The notes under the pieces are model-generated. The model saw only the letters and a program-made list of their open reading frames with translations, was not told where the DNA came from and ran no database searches. A stretch of 64,000 bases of DNA from UBA6220 sp041651335 (GTDB taxonomy: Bacteria; Patescibacteriota; Minisyncoccia; Minisyncoccales; Minisyncoccaceae), in assembly GCA_041651335.1 (NCBI GenBank), contig JBAZJL010000004.1, positions 3,594 to 67,593 of the forward strand, given 5' to 3'. Positions 40,378 to 49,290 of this stretch are shown here, piece by piece. The translations under genes and the position numbers were made by a program. Position 1 is the stretch's first letter, and each line of letters starts with the position of its first letter.

Positions 40378-41574
40378 ATGGCAGAAACTTTTGAAAGAAC
40401 CAAACCCCATCTTAACGTTGGTACAATCGGGCACGTTGATCATGGGAAAACCACATTAAGTGCAGCTATTTTGCACTGTTTGTCATTAAAGGGTGACAAG
40501 AATATTAAAGCAAAATCAGTTGACCAAATTGATTCTGCTCCTGAAGAAAAAGCCAGAGGAGTAACCATTAATATTTCTCATCTAGAATACGAAACAGAAA
40601 AAAGGCACTATGCTCACATTGATTGTCCTGGCCACGCTGATTATATTAAAAATATGATTACTGGAGCAGCTCAGATGGATGGAGCGATTTTAGTTGTTGC
40701 TGCTACTGATGGCCCTATGCCTCAAACCAGAGAACACATTCTTTTAGCAAAACAAGTTGGTTTGCCTTCTATTGTTGTCTTTTTAAACAAATGCGACATG
40801 GTTGACGATCCAGAAATGATTGATTTAGTTGAGGCTGAAGTAAGAGATCTTTTGAAGAAATATGAATTCCCAGGAGACACTGCTCCAATTATTCGTGGTT
40901 CAGCTTTGAAAGCTTTGGAAGCAACCAGCTTAGACGATCCTTGGGCACAAAAAGTAATTGAATTATCAGATCAATTGGATACTTATTTCCCAGAACCGGT
41001 TCGAGACACAGAAAAACCTTTTTTAATGGCTGTAGAAGATGTGTTTTCAATTGAAGGACGAGGCACTGTTGCCACTGGCCGAATTGAAAGAGGAATCGTT
41101 AACGCCAACGAAGAAATAGAAGTCGTTGGTATTAGACCAACCGGAAAAACTACTGCTGTTTCTGTTGAAATGTTTAACAAATCATTGAGCACTGGCCAAG
41201 CCGGAGACAATGTTGGTATTCTTTTAAGAGGATTAAAAAAGGAAGATATCGAAAGAGGTCAAGTTTTAGCCAAGCCAGGAACAATTACTCCTCACACTGA
41301 GTTTGAAGCAAAAATTTATGTTTTAAATAAAGATGAAGGTGGAAGACACACTCCTTTCTTTTCTGGTTACAAACCTCAATTTTTCATCAGAACCGCTGAT
41401 GTTACTGGAGACGTAGTTTTAAAACCAGGAACAGAAATGGTAATGCCTGGAGATACAGTTGATGTGACTGTGAAATTAATCGTGCCCGTAGCCTTAGAAG
41501 AAAAATTTGGCTTTGCTATTCGGGAAGGAGGAAAAACAGTTGGTGCTGGAACAATTACAAAAATTATAAAGTAA
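40378..41574 (+). CDS. tuf: Elongation factor Tu
   Basis: 398 residues, full length. G1 is GHVDHGKTT, G2 region EEKARGVTI, G3 is DCPGHADY, G4 is NKCDMVDD and G5 is SALKALE. C-terminal blocks MVMPGDTVDVTVKLI and FAIREGGKTVGAGTITK are standard. It delivers aminoacyl-tRNA. It has its own promoter and leader, and rpsJ starts 8 bp after its stop. Confidence 0.99.
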   Translation: MAETFERTKPHLNVGTIGHVDHGKTTLSAAILHCLSLKGDKNIKAKSVDQIDSAPEEKARGVTINISHLEYETEKRHYAHIDCPGHADYIKNMITGAAQMDGAILVVAATDGPMPQTREHILLAKQVGLPSIVVFLNKCDMVDDPEMIDLVEAEVRDLLKKYEFPGDTAPIIRGSALKALEATSLDDPWAQKVIELSDQLDTYFPEPVRDTEKPFLMAVEDVFSIEGRGTVATGRIERGIVNANEEIEVVGIRPTGKTTAVSVEMFNKSLSTGQAGDNVGILLRGLKKEDIERGQVLAKPGTITPHTEFEAKIYVLNKDEGGRHTPFFSGYKPQFFIRTADVTGDVVLKPGTEMVMPGDTVDVTVKLIVPVALEEKFGFAIREGGKTVGAGTITKIIK

Positions 41575-41582
41575 GCTTGAAG

Positions 41583-41927
41583 ATGGCCACAGCGAAAAAA
41601 ACAGAAAATAAAGAAAAAACAGCGCGCCTTAGAATTAAATTGCGAGCCTATGATCATAAAGTGATTGATAAAAGCGCTCAGCAAATTATTGATATGGCCT
41701 TGCGAAACGGCGTAAAAATTGCCGGACCAGTGCCTTTGCCAATTGAAATTAGCAAATTTACTGTTAATCGATCAACTTTTGTTCACAAAAGTGCGCGCGA
41801 GCAGTTTGAGATGAGAATCCATAAAAGAATTATTGATATTCTGAATCCTAATCAAAAAGTAGTGGAATCATTAAAATCGCTGACATTACCGGCCGGAGTT
41901 GATACTGAAATAAAAAGCATACTTTAG
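41583..41927 (+). CDS. rpsJ: 30S ribosomal protein S10
   Basis: 114 residues from ATG 41583; a TTG 6 bp earlier is unlikely. RLRIKLRAYDHKVIDKSAQQI and PLPIEISKFTVNRSTFVHKSAREQFEMRIHKR are the standard blocks. It has a slightly longer Lys-rich N-terminus. It is followed by an intrinsic terminator instead of directly by rplC. Confidence 0.97.
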   Translation: MATAKKTENKEKTARLRIKLRAYDHKVIDKSAQQIIDMALRNGVKIAGPVPLPIEISKFTVNRSTFVHKSAREQFEMRIHKRIIDILNPNQKVVESLKSLTLPAGVDTEIKSIL

Positions 41928-41983
41928 AATTATTTAAAATAAAAAAAGCTAAACAAAAAAATTAATATCCGTTAACTAGCTTG

Positions 41984-42005
41984 CTGGGCTGGTGCCCAGT
42001 TTTTT
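41984..42005 (+). terminator. Intrinsic terminator/attenuator between rpsJ and rplC
   Basis: CTGGGC-TGGT-GCCCAG (41984-41999) followed by six T's, ending 20 bp before the rplC ATG. There is no room for a promoter after it, so the rest of the S10 operon must be reached by read-through. Confidence 0.85.
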
Positions 42006-42024
42006 ATTACCGAATAAAAATATT

Positions 42025-42618
42025 ATGAAATGCATTCTTGCGAAAAAAATTGAAATGACTCAAGTCTTTGACGATCAGGGAAATGTTGTTCCAGTGACTT
42101 TGGTTTTGGCCGAAGATTGTAATATTTTACAGGTAAAAACAAAAGAAAAAGACGGATACGAAGCAATAAAAGTTGGAACTGAAAATCTACCAGAAAGAAA
42201 AATAAAAAAAACCGCTACTCCTTTTCGATTTGTTAAAGAATTTCGAACTGATATTTCTAATTATAAAGTTGGCGATATTATTCAAAATTCAATTTTTGAT
42301 TTAGGAGAAATAGTAAAAGTTTCTGGAATTTCCAAAGGAAAAGGATTTCAAGGAGGAGTAAAAAGACATGGGTTTAGTGGAAAGCTTACGGCTTCTCATG
42401 GCAATAAACATGAACATCGAACAATTGGATCAACTGGTTGTGCTACTCCTTGCCGAGTTTTGAAAGGGAAAAGAATGCCTGGCCGAATGGGAAGCGACAG
42501 GGTAACTGTTAAAAATTTAACTATTGTTGGAATTGATAAGAAAAATAAGATTATTGCTTTAAAGGGTGCAGTTCCTGGAAGGAGGGGCACGCTTTTAGAA
42601 ATCGTAAGCGCAAAATAG
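42025..42618 (+). CDS. rplC: 50S ribosomal protein L3
   Basis: 197 residues from ATG 42025. ILAKKIEMTQVFDDQGNVVPVT, KGKGFQGGVKRHGFSG, HRTIGSTG and RMPGRMGSDRVTVKNL are the typical blocks, including the loop reaching the peptidyl-transferase centre. First gene after the attenuator-like hairpin. Confidence 0.98.
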   Translation: MKCILAKKIEMTQVFDDQGNVVPVTLVLAEDCNILQVKTKEKDGYEAIKVGTENLPERKIKKTATPFRFVKEFRTDISNYKVGDIIQNSIFDLGEIVKVSGISKGKGFQGGVKRHGFSGKLTASHGNKHEHRTIGSTGCATPCRVLKGKRMPGRMGSDRVTVKNLTIVGIDKKNKIIALKGAVPGRRGTLLEIVSAK

Positions 42619-42619
42619 T

Positions 42620-43270
42620 ATGAAAAAAATAGTTGCCAAAAAAGATAGTCCAGCCAAGGGAAAAAGCAAAATAATCGACTCTGATTTGCCGAAGGGGATT
42701 TTTAATGTTCCAATGAATGCTAATTTGGTTCATCAGATAATTACTTCTCAATTAGCTAATCGTCGACAAAATATTGCTCACAGTAAAAGCCGGGCGGAAG
42801 TAAGTGGAGGAGGAATTAAGCCTTGGAGACAAAAAGGAACCGGACGAGCCAGGCATGGATCAATTCGTTCTCCATTATGGATTGGTGGTGGGGTTGCCTT
42901 AGGACCAAGAAATGATAAAATTTTAAGCAAAACAATTCCTCAAAAAATGAAAAGAAAGGCTTTGATGATGGTTTTGAGCTCTAAGGCTCAAGATGGTTAT
43001 TTGGTTGTTTTAGATGAAATAAAAATAGATGAACCAAAAACAAAAAAAGCCATTGAATTTTTAAATAAAAATTCAATTAATGGCGAAAGTTGTTTGATTG
43101 CTTTGAATAGAATGGATAAAAACATTATTTTAGCCATGAGAAATATTCCTCGAGTGGAAACTATTCAGGCAAAGGACTTAAATTGTCTTGATTTATTGTC
43201 TCATCGTTATTTGATTTTAGACAAGAAAGGGATTGAAGAAATTAAAAAGACTTTTAAAAGAGGAGAATAA
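42620..43270 (+). CDS. rplD: 50S ribosomal protein L4
   Basis: 216 residues, 1 bp after rplC. LANRRQNIAHSKSRAEVSGG and KPWRQKGTGRARHGSIRSP form the exit-tunnel loop where macrolide mutations map; it is wild-type. In E. coli L4 represses its own operon through the S10 leader; here an attenuator-like hairpin two genes upstream could play a comparable role. Confidence 0.97.
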   Translation: MKKIVAKKDSPAKGKSKIIDSDLPKGIFNVPMNANLVHQIITSQLANRRQNIAHSKSRAEVSGGGIKPWRQKGTGRARHGSIRSPLWIGGGVALGPRNDKILSKTIPQKMKRKALMMVLSSKAQDGYLVVLDEIKIDEPKTKKAIEFLNKNSINGESCLIALNRMDKNIILAMRNIPRVETIQAKDLNCLDLLSHRYLILDKKGIEEIKKTFKRGE

Positions 43271-43272
43271 AT

Positions 43273-43680
43273 ATGGCGATAAATATTTTTAAAAAATCAA
43301 ATAAGGAAAAAAAAGGAGCCAAAAAAGAATCAGCGATTAAAACTGAAACAAAAATTTTAAACGAGACAAAAGGAGGAAAAGTTTTGGCTGAAAAAGATAA
43401 TCACGCTTGGAAAGTATTAAAATTTCCACACGTTACAGAAAAATCAGGATTAATGGCCTCTGATAATTTTTATGTTTTTCAAGTAATGCCAAGAGCAAAT
43501 AAAATTGAAATTAAAAAAGCAATTGAAAAGGAATACAAAGTAAACGTACTAGACGTAAAAATAATAAATATTCCGCGAAAAGCAGTTCAAAGAGGAAGAA
43601 TCCCGGGATTTAAAAACGGATATAAAAAGGCTTGCGTAAAATTAAAGTCAGGCCAAAAAATTGATATAATAGCGCAATAA
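43273..43680 (+). CDS. rplW: 50S ribosomal protein L23 with N-terminal extension
   Basis: 135 residues, about 35-40 longer than E. coli L23. The core starts at KFPHVTEKSGLMASDNFYVF and includes IKKAIEKEYKVNVLDVKIINI and the loop region RGRIPGFKNGYKKACVKL. The first 45 residues are Lys/Glu-rich and probably disordered. Preceded by AGAGGAG, one of the few Shine-Dalgarno-like sites in this cluster. L23 sits at the tunnel exit. Confidence 0.95.
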   Translation: MAINIFKKSNKEKKGAKKESAIKTETKILNETKGGKVLAEKDNHAWKVLKFPHVTEKSGLMASDNFYVFQVMPRANKIEIKKAIEKEYKVNVLDVKIINIPRKAVQRGRIPGFKNGYKKACVKLKSGQKIDIIAQ

Positions 43681-43681
43681 T

Positions 43682-44500
43682 ATGATCAGAAAGCAAAGAA
43701 TGGACAATTTAAAAGTTTTAACCAAAGGAAAAAAACCGGAAAAGTCTCTTTTGGTTAGAATTAAAAGAACCGGAGGCCGAGGAAGCGATGGAAGAATTAC
43801 TTCTAGGCACAAAGGGGGTGGAGCCAGAAAATTATATCGCTTGGTTGATTTTAGACAAACCAAAAAAGATATTCCAGCCGAAGTTGTTTCTTTGGAATAT
43901 GATCCTAATCGAACAGGCTTTATTGCTTTATTAAAATATGAAGATGATACAAAAAAATATATTTTAGCCCCCCAAGGATTAAAAGTTGGTGAAAAAGTTA
44001 TTGTAGCTGATAAGGCTGAGGCAAAATTAGGAAACAGAATGCGATTAAAAAATATTCCCGAAGGATTAATGGTTTATAATTTAGAATTAGAACCAGATCG
44101 AGGAGGGAAGTTGGTGAGATCAGCCGGCGCTGGAGCAACTATTCTTAATTATGATCCGGATTCAGGATATTGTAATATAAAAATGCCTTCTTCGGAAGTA
44201 AGAAGAATATCAGGAGAATGTTTTGCTTCGATCGGTTCAGTTTCTAACGAAGAATATCGATTTATCAGATGGGAAAAAGCAGGAAAAAGCAGGAAAAAAG
44301 GAATTAGGCCCCATGTTCGAGGAACAGCTATGAATCCTTGTGATCATCCTCATGGAGGAGGAGAATGCGGATCGCCGATTGGTATGGCTTATCCAAAAAC
44401 TCCTTGGGGAAAACATGCTTTAGGCGTTAAAACCAGAAGCAAAAACAAATGGACGAACAAGTTAATTGTTTCCAGAAGAATTAAAAAGAAAAGAAAATAA
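43682..44500 (+). CDS. rplB: 50S ribosomal protein L2
   Basis: 272 residues, full length. KRTGGRGSDGRITSRHKGGG, VVSLEYDPNR, and the peptidyl-transferase loop RGTAMNPCDHPHGGGECG with its key His are intact. Follows rplW after 1 bp. Confidence 0.98.
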   Translation: MIRKQRMDNLKVLTKGKKPEKSLLVRIKRTGGRGSDGRITSRHKGGGARKLYRLVDFRQTKKDIPAEVVSLEYDPNRTGFIALLKYEDDTKKYILAPQGLKVGEKVIVADKAEAKLGNRMRLKNIPEGLMVYNLELEPDRGGKLVRSAGAGATILNYDPDSGYCNIKMPSSEVRRISGECFASIGSVSNEEYRFIRWEKAGKSRKKGIRPHVRGTAMNPCDHPHGGGECGSPIGMAYPKTPWGKHALGVKTRSKNKWTNKLIVSRRIKKKRK

Positions 44501-44506
44501 AAAAAC

Positions 44507-44800
44507 ATGTCAAAAAGTTTAAAAAAAGGTCCAAATATTGATCAAACTCTTCTTAAAAAAATAAAGAATTTGAAGGTTGATAGCGCTCCAGCCATTAAAA
44601 CTTGGTCTCGAGCTGCGATTATTGTTCCAGAAATGATTGGATTTATTTTTGCCGTGCACAATGGAAAAGATTTTATTCAAGTAAGAATAACAGAAGAAAT
44701 GGTTGGTCATAAGCTTGGAGAATTTTCTTCAACAACAAAATTTGTGAGACATGGAGGAAAAATGCAAAAAGATCAGGAAAAAGCAAAACCTGCCAAATAA
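44507..44800 (+). CDS. rpsS: 30S ribosomal protein S19
   Basis: 97 residues. SLKKGPNIDQTLLKKI, KTWSRAAIIVPEMIGFIFAVHNGK and MVGHKLGEFSSTTKF are the family blocks (here lacking a full RTF-type R at the end: TTKFVRHGGK). It binds the 16S head with S13. Confidence 0.97.
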   Translation: MSKSLKKGPNIDQTLLKKIKNLKVDSAPAIKTWSRAAIIVPEMIGFIFAVHNGKDFIQVRITEEMVGHKLGEFSSTTKFVRHGGKMQKDQEKAKPAK

Positions 44801-44817
44801 AATAAAGAAAAAATAAT

Positions 44818-45243
44818 ATGGCTTTTGAAGTAAAATTAAGACATTTAAAAATATCTCCCCGAAAAGTAAGATTAATAGCAGACATGATTAGAGGGAAAAA
44901 AATTGATGAAGCTCAGGCCATTTTAGGTTTTGTTGTAAAAAAAGGAGGAGACCCAATTTTAAAGCTTTTAAATTCAGCTGTGGCCAATGTAAAAAATAGT
45001 GGCAAAAAAGAAATCGCAGATTTGTTTATTAGCAAGATTACTGTTGATGAAGGACCGATTGCTAAAAGAATAATGCCTAGAGCTAAAGGAAGAGGAGACC
45101 GGATTATGAAAAGATCTTCTCATGTTACGCTTGCCTTAGACGAAAAAAGAAACAAAAAAACCAAAAAAACAGCCGAGAAAAAAGTTGTTAAGAGTTTAGA
45201 AAAAAAAGAAAAAAAAGAAATTAAAAAAGAAAAGAAAAAATAA
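44818..45243 (+). CDS. rplV: 50S ribosomal protein L22 with Lys-rich tail
   Basis: 141 residues; the core ends near 110 and is followed by about 30 almost purely K/E residues. LRHLKISPRKVRLIADMIRG and the tunnel beta-hairpin GPIAKRIMPRAKGRGDRIMKRSSHVT are typical. The tail is a common extension in AT-rich small genomes. Confidence 0.96.
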   Translation: MAFEVKLRHLKISPRKVRLIADMIRGKKIDEAQAILGFVVKKGGDPILKLLNSAVANVKNSGKKEIADLFISKITVDEGPIAKRIMPRAKGRGDRIMKRSSHVTLALDEKRNKKTKKTAEKKVVKSLEKKEKKEIKKEKKK

Positions 45244-45245
45244 TT

Positions 45246-45917
45246 ATGAGTCACAAAGTCCACCCGAAAATTTTTAGAATCAAAGGAATTGGCGATTGGT
45301 TATCGCACAGTTTTTATGGATCTGAGCCGAGAAAATATTTAAAAGAGGATTTTGTTATTCGTGAATTTTTAAATAAAAAATTAAAAGATAGCAGCGTGGA
45401 AAAGATTGAAATCGAAAGATCAGGAAATAAAGTTATTGCTATTATTAGTTCAGCTAGGCCGGGAATTATTATTGGTCGGGGAGGAGAAGGGGTAGAAAAA
45501 TTAAGATTAGAGTTGTTAAAGAATATTTTTAAAAAAAATAAATTAACCTTAAAAGAATTGAACGATTGGGCGAAAAAAATGAAGTTGGAAATTAAAGAAG
45601 TCTCCAATCCTTGGACATCTTCTGAATTGGTAGCTCAATGGATTGCTCAAAGAATAGAGAAAAGAACCCCTTTTCGAAAAACTATTAAACAAGCAATCGA
45701 AAAAGTAATGGGAAATAAAACTGTAAAAGGAATCAGAGTAGAAGTAGCTGGCCGACTTGATGGAGCGCAGATTGCCAGAAAAGAATGGTTAGAAAAAGGG
45801 CGATTACCTAGACAAACAATTAGAGCTGATATTGATTATGCCCTAGAAGAAGCACGATGCACCTATGGGACGATTGGAATCAAGGTTTGGATTTATAAAG
45901 GTGATAAATTTGAATAA
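45246..45917 (+). CDS. rpsC: 30S ribosomal protein S3
   Basis: 223 residues. The KH domain contains SARPGIIIGRGGEGVEKL (G-x-x-G loop), and the C-terminal domain contains RVEVAGRLDGAQIARKEW and ADIDYALEEARCTYGTIGIKVWIYKG. It is part of the mRNA entry tunnel. A 53-bp gap to rplP follows, with a TAACTT that could be a weak -10. Confidence 0.97.
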   Translation: MSHKVHPKIFRIKGIGDWLSHSFYGSEPRKYLKEDFVIREFLNKKLKDSSVEKIEIERSGNKVIAIISSARPGIIIGRGGEGVEKLRLELLKNIFKKNKLTLKELNDWAKKMKLEIKEVSNPWTSSELVAQWIAQRIEKRTPFRKTIKQAIEKVMGNKTVKGIRVEVAGRLDGAQIARKEWLEKGRLPRQTIRADIDYALEEARCTYGTIGIKVWIYKGDKFE

Positions 45918-45970
45918 AAAAAGAATTAAGAAATTTCGGAAAAATTTTGATATAACTTGTATATAAAAAT

Positions 45971-46384
45971 ATGTTAGCCCCAAAAAAATTAAAACATAGA
46001 AAACAACAAAAAGGAAGAAAAACAGAAAGAACTTTTGAAAGCCGAGGAACGAAAATAAGTTTTGGCAGTTTTGGATTAAAAGCCATGGGAGCAAAATGGA
46101 TAACAGGTAATCAAATTGAAGCCGGAAGAAGAGCAATTATTAGATATTTGAGAAAAGGAGGAAAATTATGGATTCGAGTTTTTCCTGATAAAGTAATAAC
46201 CAAAAAAGGGCAAGAGGTTCCGATGGGAGGAGGCAAAGGATCTCCAGACCATTATGTTTGCCCCATTAAACCCGGCCGAATGATTTTTGAATTAGAAGGG
46301 ATTAGTGAAACAGATGCCAAGGAAGCCCTTCGAAAAGCAGGAGACAAGTTACCGATCAAAACAAGGTTTGTTAAAAAGCAATAA
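45971..46384 (+). CDS. rplP: 50S ribosomal protein L16
   Basis: 137 residues. MLAPKKLKHRKQQKGR at the start, FGLKAMGAKWITGNQIEAGRR and PMGGGKGSPDHYVCPIKPGR are conserved, including the loop whose Arg is hydroxylated in E. coli. Organises the A-site region of 23S rRNA. Confidence 0.97.
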   Translation: MLAPKKLKHRKQQKGRKTERTFESRGTKISFGSFGLKAMGAKWITGNQIEAGRRAIIRYLRKGGKLWIRVFPDKVITKKGQEVPMGGGKGSPDHYVCPIKPGRMIFELEGISETDAKEALRKAGDKLPIKTRFVKKQ

Positions 46385-46389
46385 GGATT

Positions 46390-46575
46390 ATGAAAAGAAA
46401 AGATTTAACCAAAAACACAATTGAAGAACTTTCAAAAGAATTGGAAGACCTAAGAAATAAAATTAAAGAATTGCGCTTTAAGGCTTCTTCTGGAAGTTTA
46501 AAAAATGTTAAAGAGTTTAAAGAAAGCAAGAAACAAGTTGCCAGAATTTTAACCATTATTAATAATAAAGCCTAA
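46390..46575 (+). CDS. rpmC: 50S ribosomal protein L29
   Basis: 61 residues, two helices. TIEELSKELEDLRNKIKELRF then SGSLKNVKEFKESKKQVARILTII is the usual hairpin. Preceded by AAGGATT, a weak Shine-Dalgarno. Located at the tunnel exit near L23. Confidence 0.93.
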   Translation: MKRKDLTKNTIEELSKELEDLRNKIKELRFKASSGSLKNVKEFKESKKQVARILTIINNKA

Positions 46576-46586
46576 CCATAATAATT

Positions 46587-46829
46587 ATGCCAAAGAAACA
46601 ACTTATCGGAATAATAGTTTCAGACAAGATGCAGAAAACTGCAGTGGTTAAGGTTGAAACAATCAAAGAGCATCCTTTGTATCGCCGACGATATAAAACT
46701 CATAAGAAATACAAAGCCCATTTTGAAAACCAAGGAGAATATCAGATTGGAGATACGGTTTTGATTCAAGAAACAAAACCAATAAGCAAAGACAAGAAAT
46801 GGGAAATAGTGGAAAAAGTGGTTAAATAA
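46587..46829 (+). CDS. rpsQ: 30S ribosomal protein S17
   Basis: 80 residues, OB-fold. GIIVSDKMQKTAVVKVE, HPLYRRRYKTHKKYKAH and GDTVLIQETKPISKDKKW are the diagnostic blocks. Early-binding 16S rRNA protein. Confidence 0.96.
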   Translation: MPKKQLIGIIVSDKMQKTAVVKVETIKEHPLYRRRYKTHKKYKAHFENQGEYQIGDTVLIQETKPISKDKKWEIVEKVVK

Positions 46830-46835
46830 AAAGAT

Positions 46836-47207
46836 ATGATTCAAACAGAAACATTATTAAAAGTAGCTGATAATTCCGGAGCGAAAACCGTAAAATGTAT
46901 TCGGGTTTTAGGCGGAACTAGAAAAAGATATGCCTTTTTAGGAGACATTATTGTGGTGGCGGTAAAAACAGCTGAGCCAAGAAAAAATGTAAAAAAACAT
47001 CAAGTGGTTCGAGCTGTGGTGATTAGACAAAAACAGGCCCGTCGAAGAAAAAACGGCACCTATATCAGATTTGACGATAACGCAGTAGTAATTTTAGATG
47101 GACAAACAAAAGAACCAAAAGGAACTAGAATTTTAGGTCCAGTGGCCAGAGAAGTTAGAGAAAAAGGGTTTGAAAAAATAGGCACCATGACTAAAGAATT
47201 AGTATAA
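46836..47207 (+). CDS. rplN: 50S ribosomal protein L14
   Basis: 123 residues. MIQTETLLKVADNSGAKTV, VVRAVVIRQKQ, and ILGPVAREVREKGFEKI match the family throughout. It forms intersubunit bridges and is the docking site of the silencing factor RsfS. Confidence 0.98.
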   Translation: MIQTETLLKVADNSGAKTVKCIRVLGGTRKRYAFLGDIIVVAVKTAEPRKNVKKHQVVRAVVIRQKQARRRKNGTYIRFDDNAVVILDGQTKEPKGTRILGPVAREVREKGFEKIGTMTKELV

Positions 47208-47218
47208 AAAATCAGATT

Positions 47219-47524
47219 ATGAAAATAAAGAAAAACGATCAAGTTTTAATAATATCTGGAGACGACAAAGGCAAAAAAGGAAAAGTTTTGAAAGTGTCTT
47301 CAAAAACTAACCGGATTTTAGTTGAAGGCGTGAATATGGTTAAAAAACATATTAAGCCAAGAAAATCAGGGCAAAAAGGGCAGACTGTTCAAGCTCCTAA
47401 TTTTTTAGCTGTTTCCAAGGTAAAAATTATTTGTTCGAAATGTGGAAAAAGCTCACGAATTGGATTTGAAATTGGAGAAAAAGTAAAAAACCGTATTTGT
47501 AAAAAATGCGGAGAAAAAATATAA
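47219..47524 (+). CDS. rplX: 50S ribosomal protein L24 with C-terminal zinc ribbon
   Basis: 101 residues. A KOW domain (KNDQVLIISGDDKGKKGKVL) is followed by MVKKHIKP and then a C-terminal C-x-x-C ... C-x-x-C (ICSKCGKSSR and RICKKCGEKI) that should bind zinc. The zinc form occurs in a subset of bacteria. First assembly protein of the large subunit. Confidence 0.96.
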   Translation: MKIKKNDQVLIISGDDKGKKGKVLKVSSKTNRILVEGVNMVKKHIKPRKSGQKGQTVQAPNFLAVSKVKIICSKCGKSSRIGFEIGEKVKNRICKKCGEKI

Positions 47525-47534
47525 GGATAATTTT

Positions 47535-48095
47535 ATGAAAACCATTAAGGAGAAATACGAAAAAATTGCGATTCCAAAAATGAAAGAAAAATTCGGTTAT
47601 AAAAATAGGATGGCGATTCCAAAAATTTTGAAAGCAACCGTGAATATTGGTTTTGGTAAAGCCATGGGTCCAAAAACAAAAGATGAACAGAAAAAATATT
47701 CTGATTATATTTTAAGCAATTTATCCCAAATTACCGGACAAAAGCCTGTTTTAACAATGGCCCGCAAATCAATTTCTAGTTTTAAATTAAGAGAAGGCAG
47801 TCCGGTTGGAGCTAAAGTAACTCTTAGAGGGAAAAGAATGTATGCTTTTTTGGAAAAATTAGTTAATGTTGTTTTGCCTCGTTCAAGAGACTTTCGAGGA
47901 ATCTCTTTGTCTTGTATAGATAATTCCGGAAAATTGAATTTAGGGATAAAAGAGCACATTATTTTTCCAGAAATTTCTCCAGAAAAGTCAGTAATTATTT
48001 TAGGATTACAAGTAAATGTTACTACTAGCGCAAAGAATAAAGAACAAGGATTAGAATTATTCCGTTTACTTGACTTTCCTTTGAAGAAAAGTTAA
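47535..48095 (+). CDS. rplE: 50S ribosomal protein L5
   Basis: 186 residues. PKILKATVNIGFGKAMG, ITGQKPVLTMARKSISSFKLREG, GAKVTLRGKRMYAFLEKLVN and LPRSRDFRGIS are all conserved. It binds 5S rRNA and contacts the P-site tRNA. Confidence 0.98.
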   Translation: MKTIKEKYEKIAIPKMKEKFGYKNRMAIPKILKATVNIGFGKAMGPKTKDEQKKYSDYILSNLSQITGQKPVLTMARKSISSFKLREGSPVGAKVTLRGKRMYAFLEKLVNVVLPRSRDFRGISLSCIDNSGKLNLGIKEHIIFPEISPEKSVIILGLQVNVTTSAKNKEQGLELFRLLDFPLKKS

Positions 48096-48120
48096 AGTCA
48101 TAATATTGTTTTAATAAATT

Positions 48121-48306
48121 ATGCCAAAATTATCACAAATAGTTAAATCAGCAGAAAAACCAAAATTTTCTTCTCGAACCGTTAGAAGATGTTTTCGTTG
48201 CGGAAGAAAAAGGGGCTATATGAGAAAATTTGATTTATGCCGAATTTGTTTTAGAGAAATGGCTAACCGGGGAGAAATACCTGGGGTTAAGAAAAGTAGC
48301 TGGTAA
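48121..48306 (+). CDS. rpsN: 30S ribosomal protein S14, zinc-binding type
   Basis: 61 residues, the short type Z with four cysteines: CFRCGRKRGYMRKFDLCRICF. REMANRGEIPGVKKSSW is the standard ending. This zinc form is expected when growth is not zinc-limited; no zinc-free paralog is in the window. Confidence 0.97.
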   Translation: MPKLSQIVKSAEKPKFSSRTVRRCFRCGRKRGYMRKFDLCRICFREMANRGEIPGVKKSSW

Positions 48307-48318
48307 AATAAAAATACT

Positions 48319-48711
48319 ATGGATCCAATCGCAGACATGATTTCAACAATTAATAATGCTCAAGCAGTTTCGAAAAAAGAAATTGTTATTTTCCCTTATT
48401 CTAATTTTAAGTTTGATATTTTAGAATTATTAAAAAGAGAAGGATTTATTGTTGATGTTCAAAAAAAGGGAAGATTAGCAGGAAAAAGAATTGTTGTAGA
48501 ATTAAAATATGACGATCAAGGCAAGCCGGCAATTGGTAAAATAAGAAAAATATCAAAGCAAGGCCAAAGAATTTATTCTCCTTTTTCAAAATTAAAAGCA
48601 ATTAAATCAGGATACGGAATTTCAATTATTTCTACCTCGAAGGGGTTGATGACCAATAGAGAAGCAAAGCAGAAAAAAGCCGGGGGAGAAGTAATTTGTG
48701 AACTATGGTAA
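48319..48711 (+). CDS. rpsH: 30S ribosomal protein S8
   Basis: 130 residues. DPIADMISTINNAQAV, LKREGFIVDVQ, RISKQGQRIYSP-type sequence (here RKISKQGQRIYS) and STSKGLMTNREAKQKKAGGEVIC are standard. In E. coli it represses the spc operon by binding mRNA near rplE; conservation of that here cannot be judged. Confidence 0.97.
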   Translation: MDPIADMISTINNAQAVSKKEIVIFPYSNFKFDILELLKREGFIVDVQKKGRLAGKRIVVELKYDDQGKPAIGKIRKISKQGQRIYSPFSKLKAIKSGYGISIISTSKGLMTNREAKQKKAGGEVICELW

Positions 48712-48729
48712 TTTGATGAATAAATATTT

Positions 48730-49275
48730 ATGTCAAGAATAGGAAAAAAACCAATTCAAATAACATCCGGAGTAGAAGTAAAGACTTTAAACGGAGTAAT
48801 CGAAATAAAAGGACCAAAAGGTTCTTTAAGTATAAAGCCTGCTCCTGAGGTGGAGGTTGTGATTGAAGAAAAAGAAATTAAAGTTAATCCTAAGGATATC
48901 AATGACAACAAAGCAAGAGCTTTGTGGGGTTTAAATAGAACTTTGATTGCCAATATGATCGAAGGGGTAACCAAAGGATTTGAAAAAAAAATGGAGATAA
49001 ATGGAGTTGGTTTTAAGGCCAGAGTAGAAGGTAAAGATTTGATTTTAGATGTGGGGTTTAGTCATCCAGTAAAAACTGTTGCTCCAGAAAATATTTCTTT
49101 TTTAGTGGAAAAAAATATTATTACTGTTTCTGGAATTGACAAAGAATTAGTTGGTCAAATTTGTGCCTCAATTAGAAAAATTAGACCACCAGAACCATAC
49201 AAAGGAAAGGGAATTAAATATACAACAGAAATAATCAGAAAGAAATTAGGTAAAAAAGCAGCTGGAGCAGGTTAA
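48730..49275 (+). CDS. rplF: 50S ribosomal protein L6
   Basis: 181 residues with the two typical L6 domains. SRIGKKPIQI, IKGPKGSL, LIANMIEGVTKGFEKKMEINGVG, and IRKIRPPEPYKGKGIKY are present. It binds near the sarcin-ricin loop. Confidence 0.98.
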   Translation: MSRIGKKPIQITSGVEVKTLNGVIEIKGPKGSLSIKPAPEVEVVIEEKEIKVNPKDINDNKARALWGLNRTLIANMIEGVTKGFEKKMEINGVGFKARVEGKDLILDVGFSHPVKTVAPENISFLVEKNIITVSGIDKELVGQICASIRKIRPPEPYKGKGIKYTTEIIRKKLGKKAAGAG

Positions 49276-49290
49276 TTTTAAAGAAAATAT

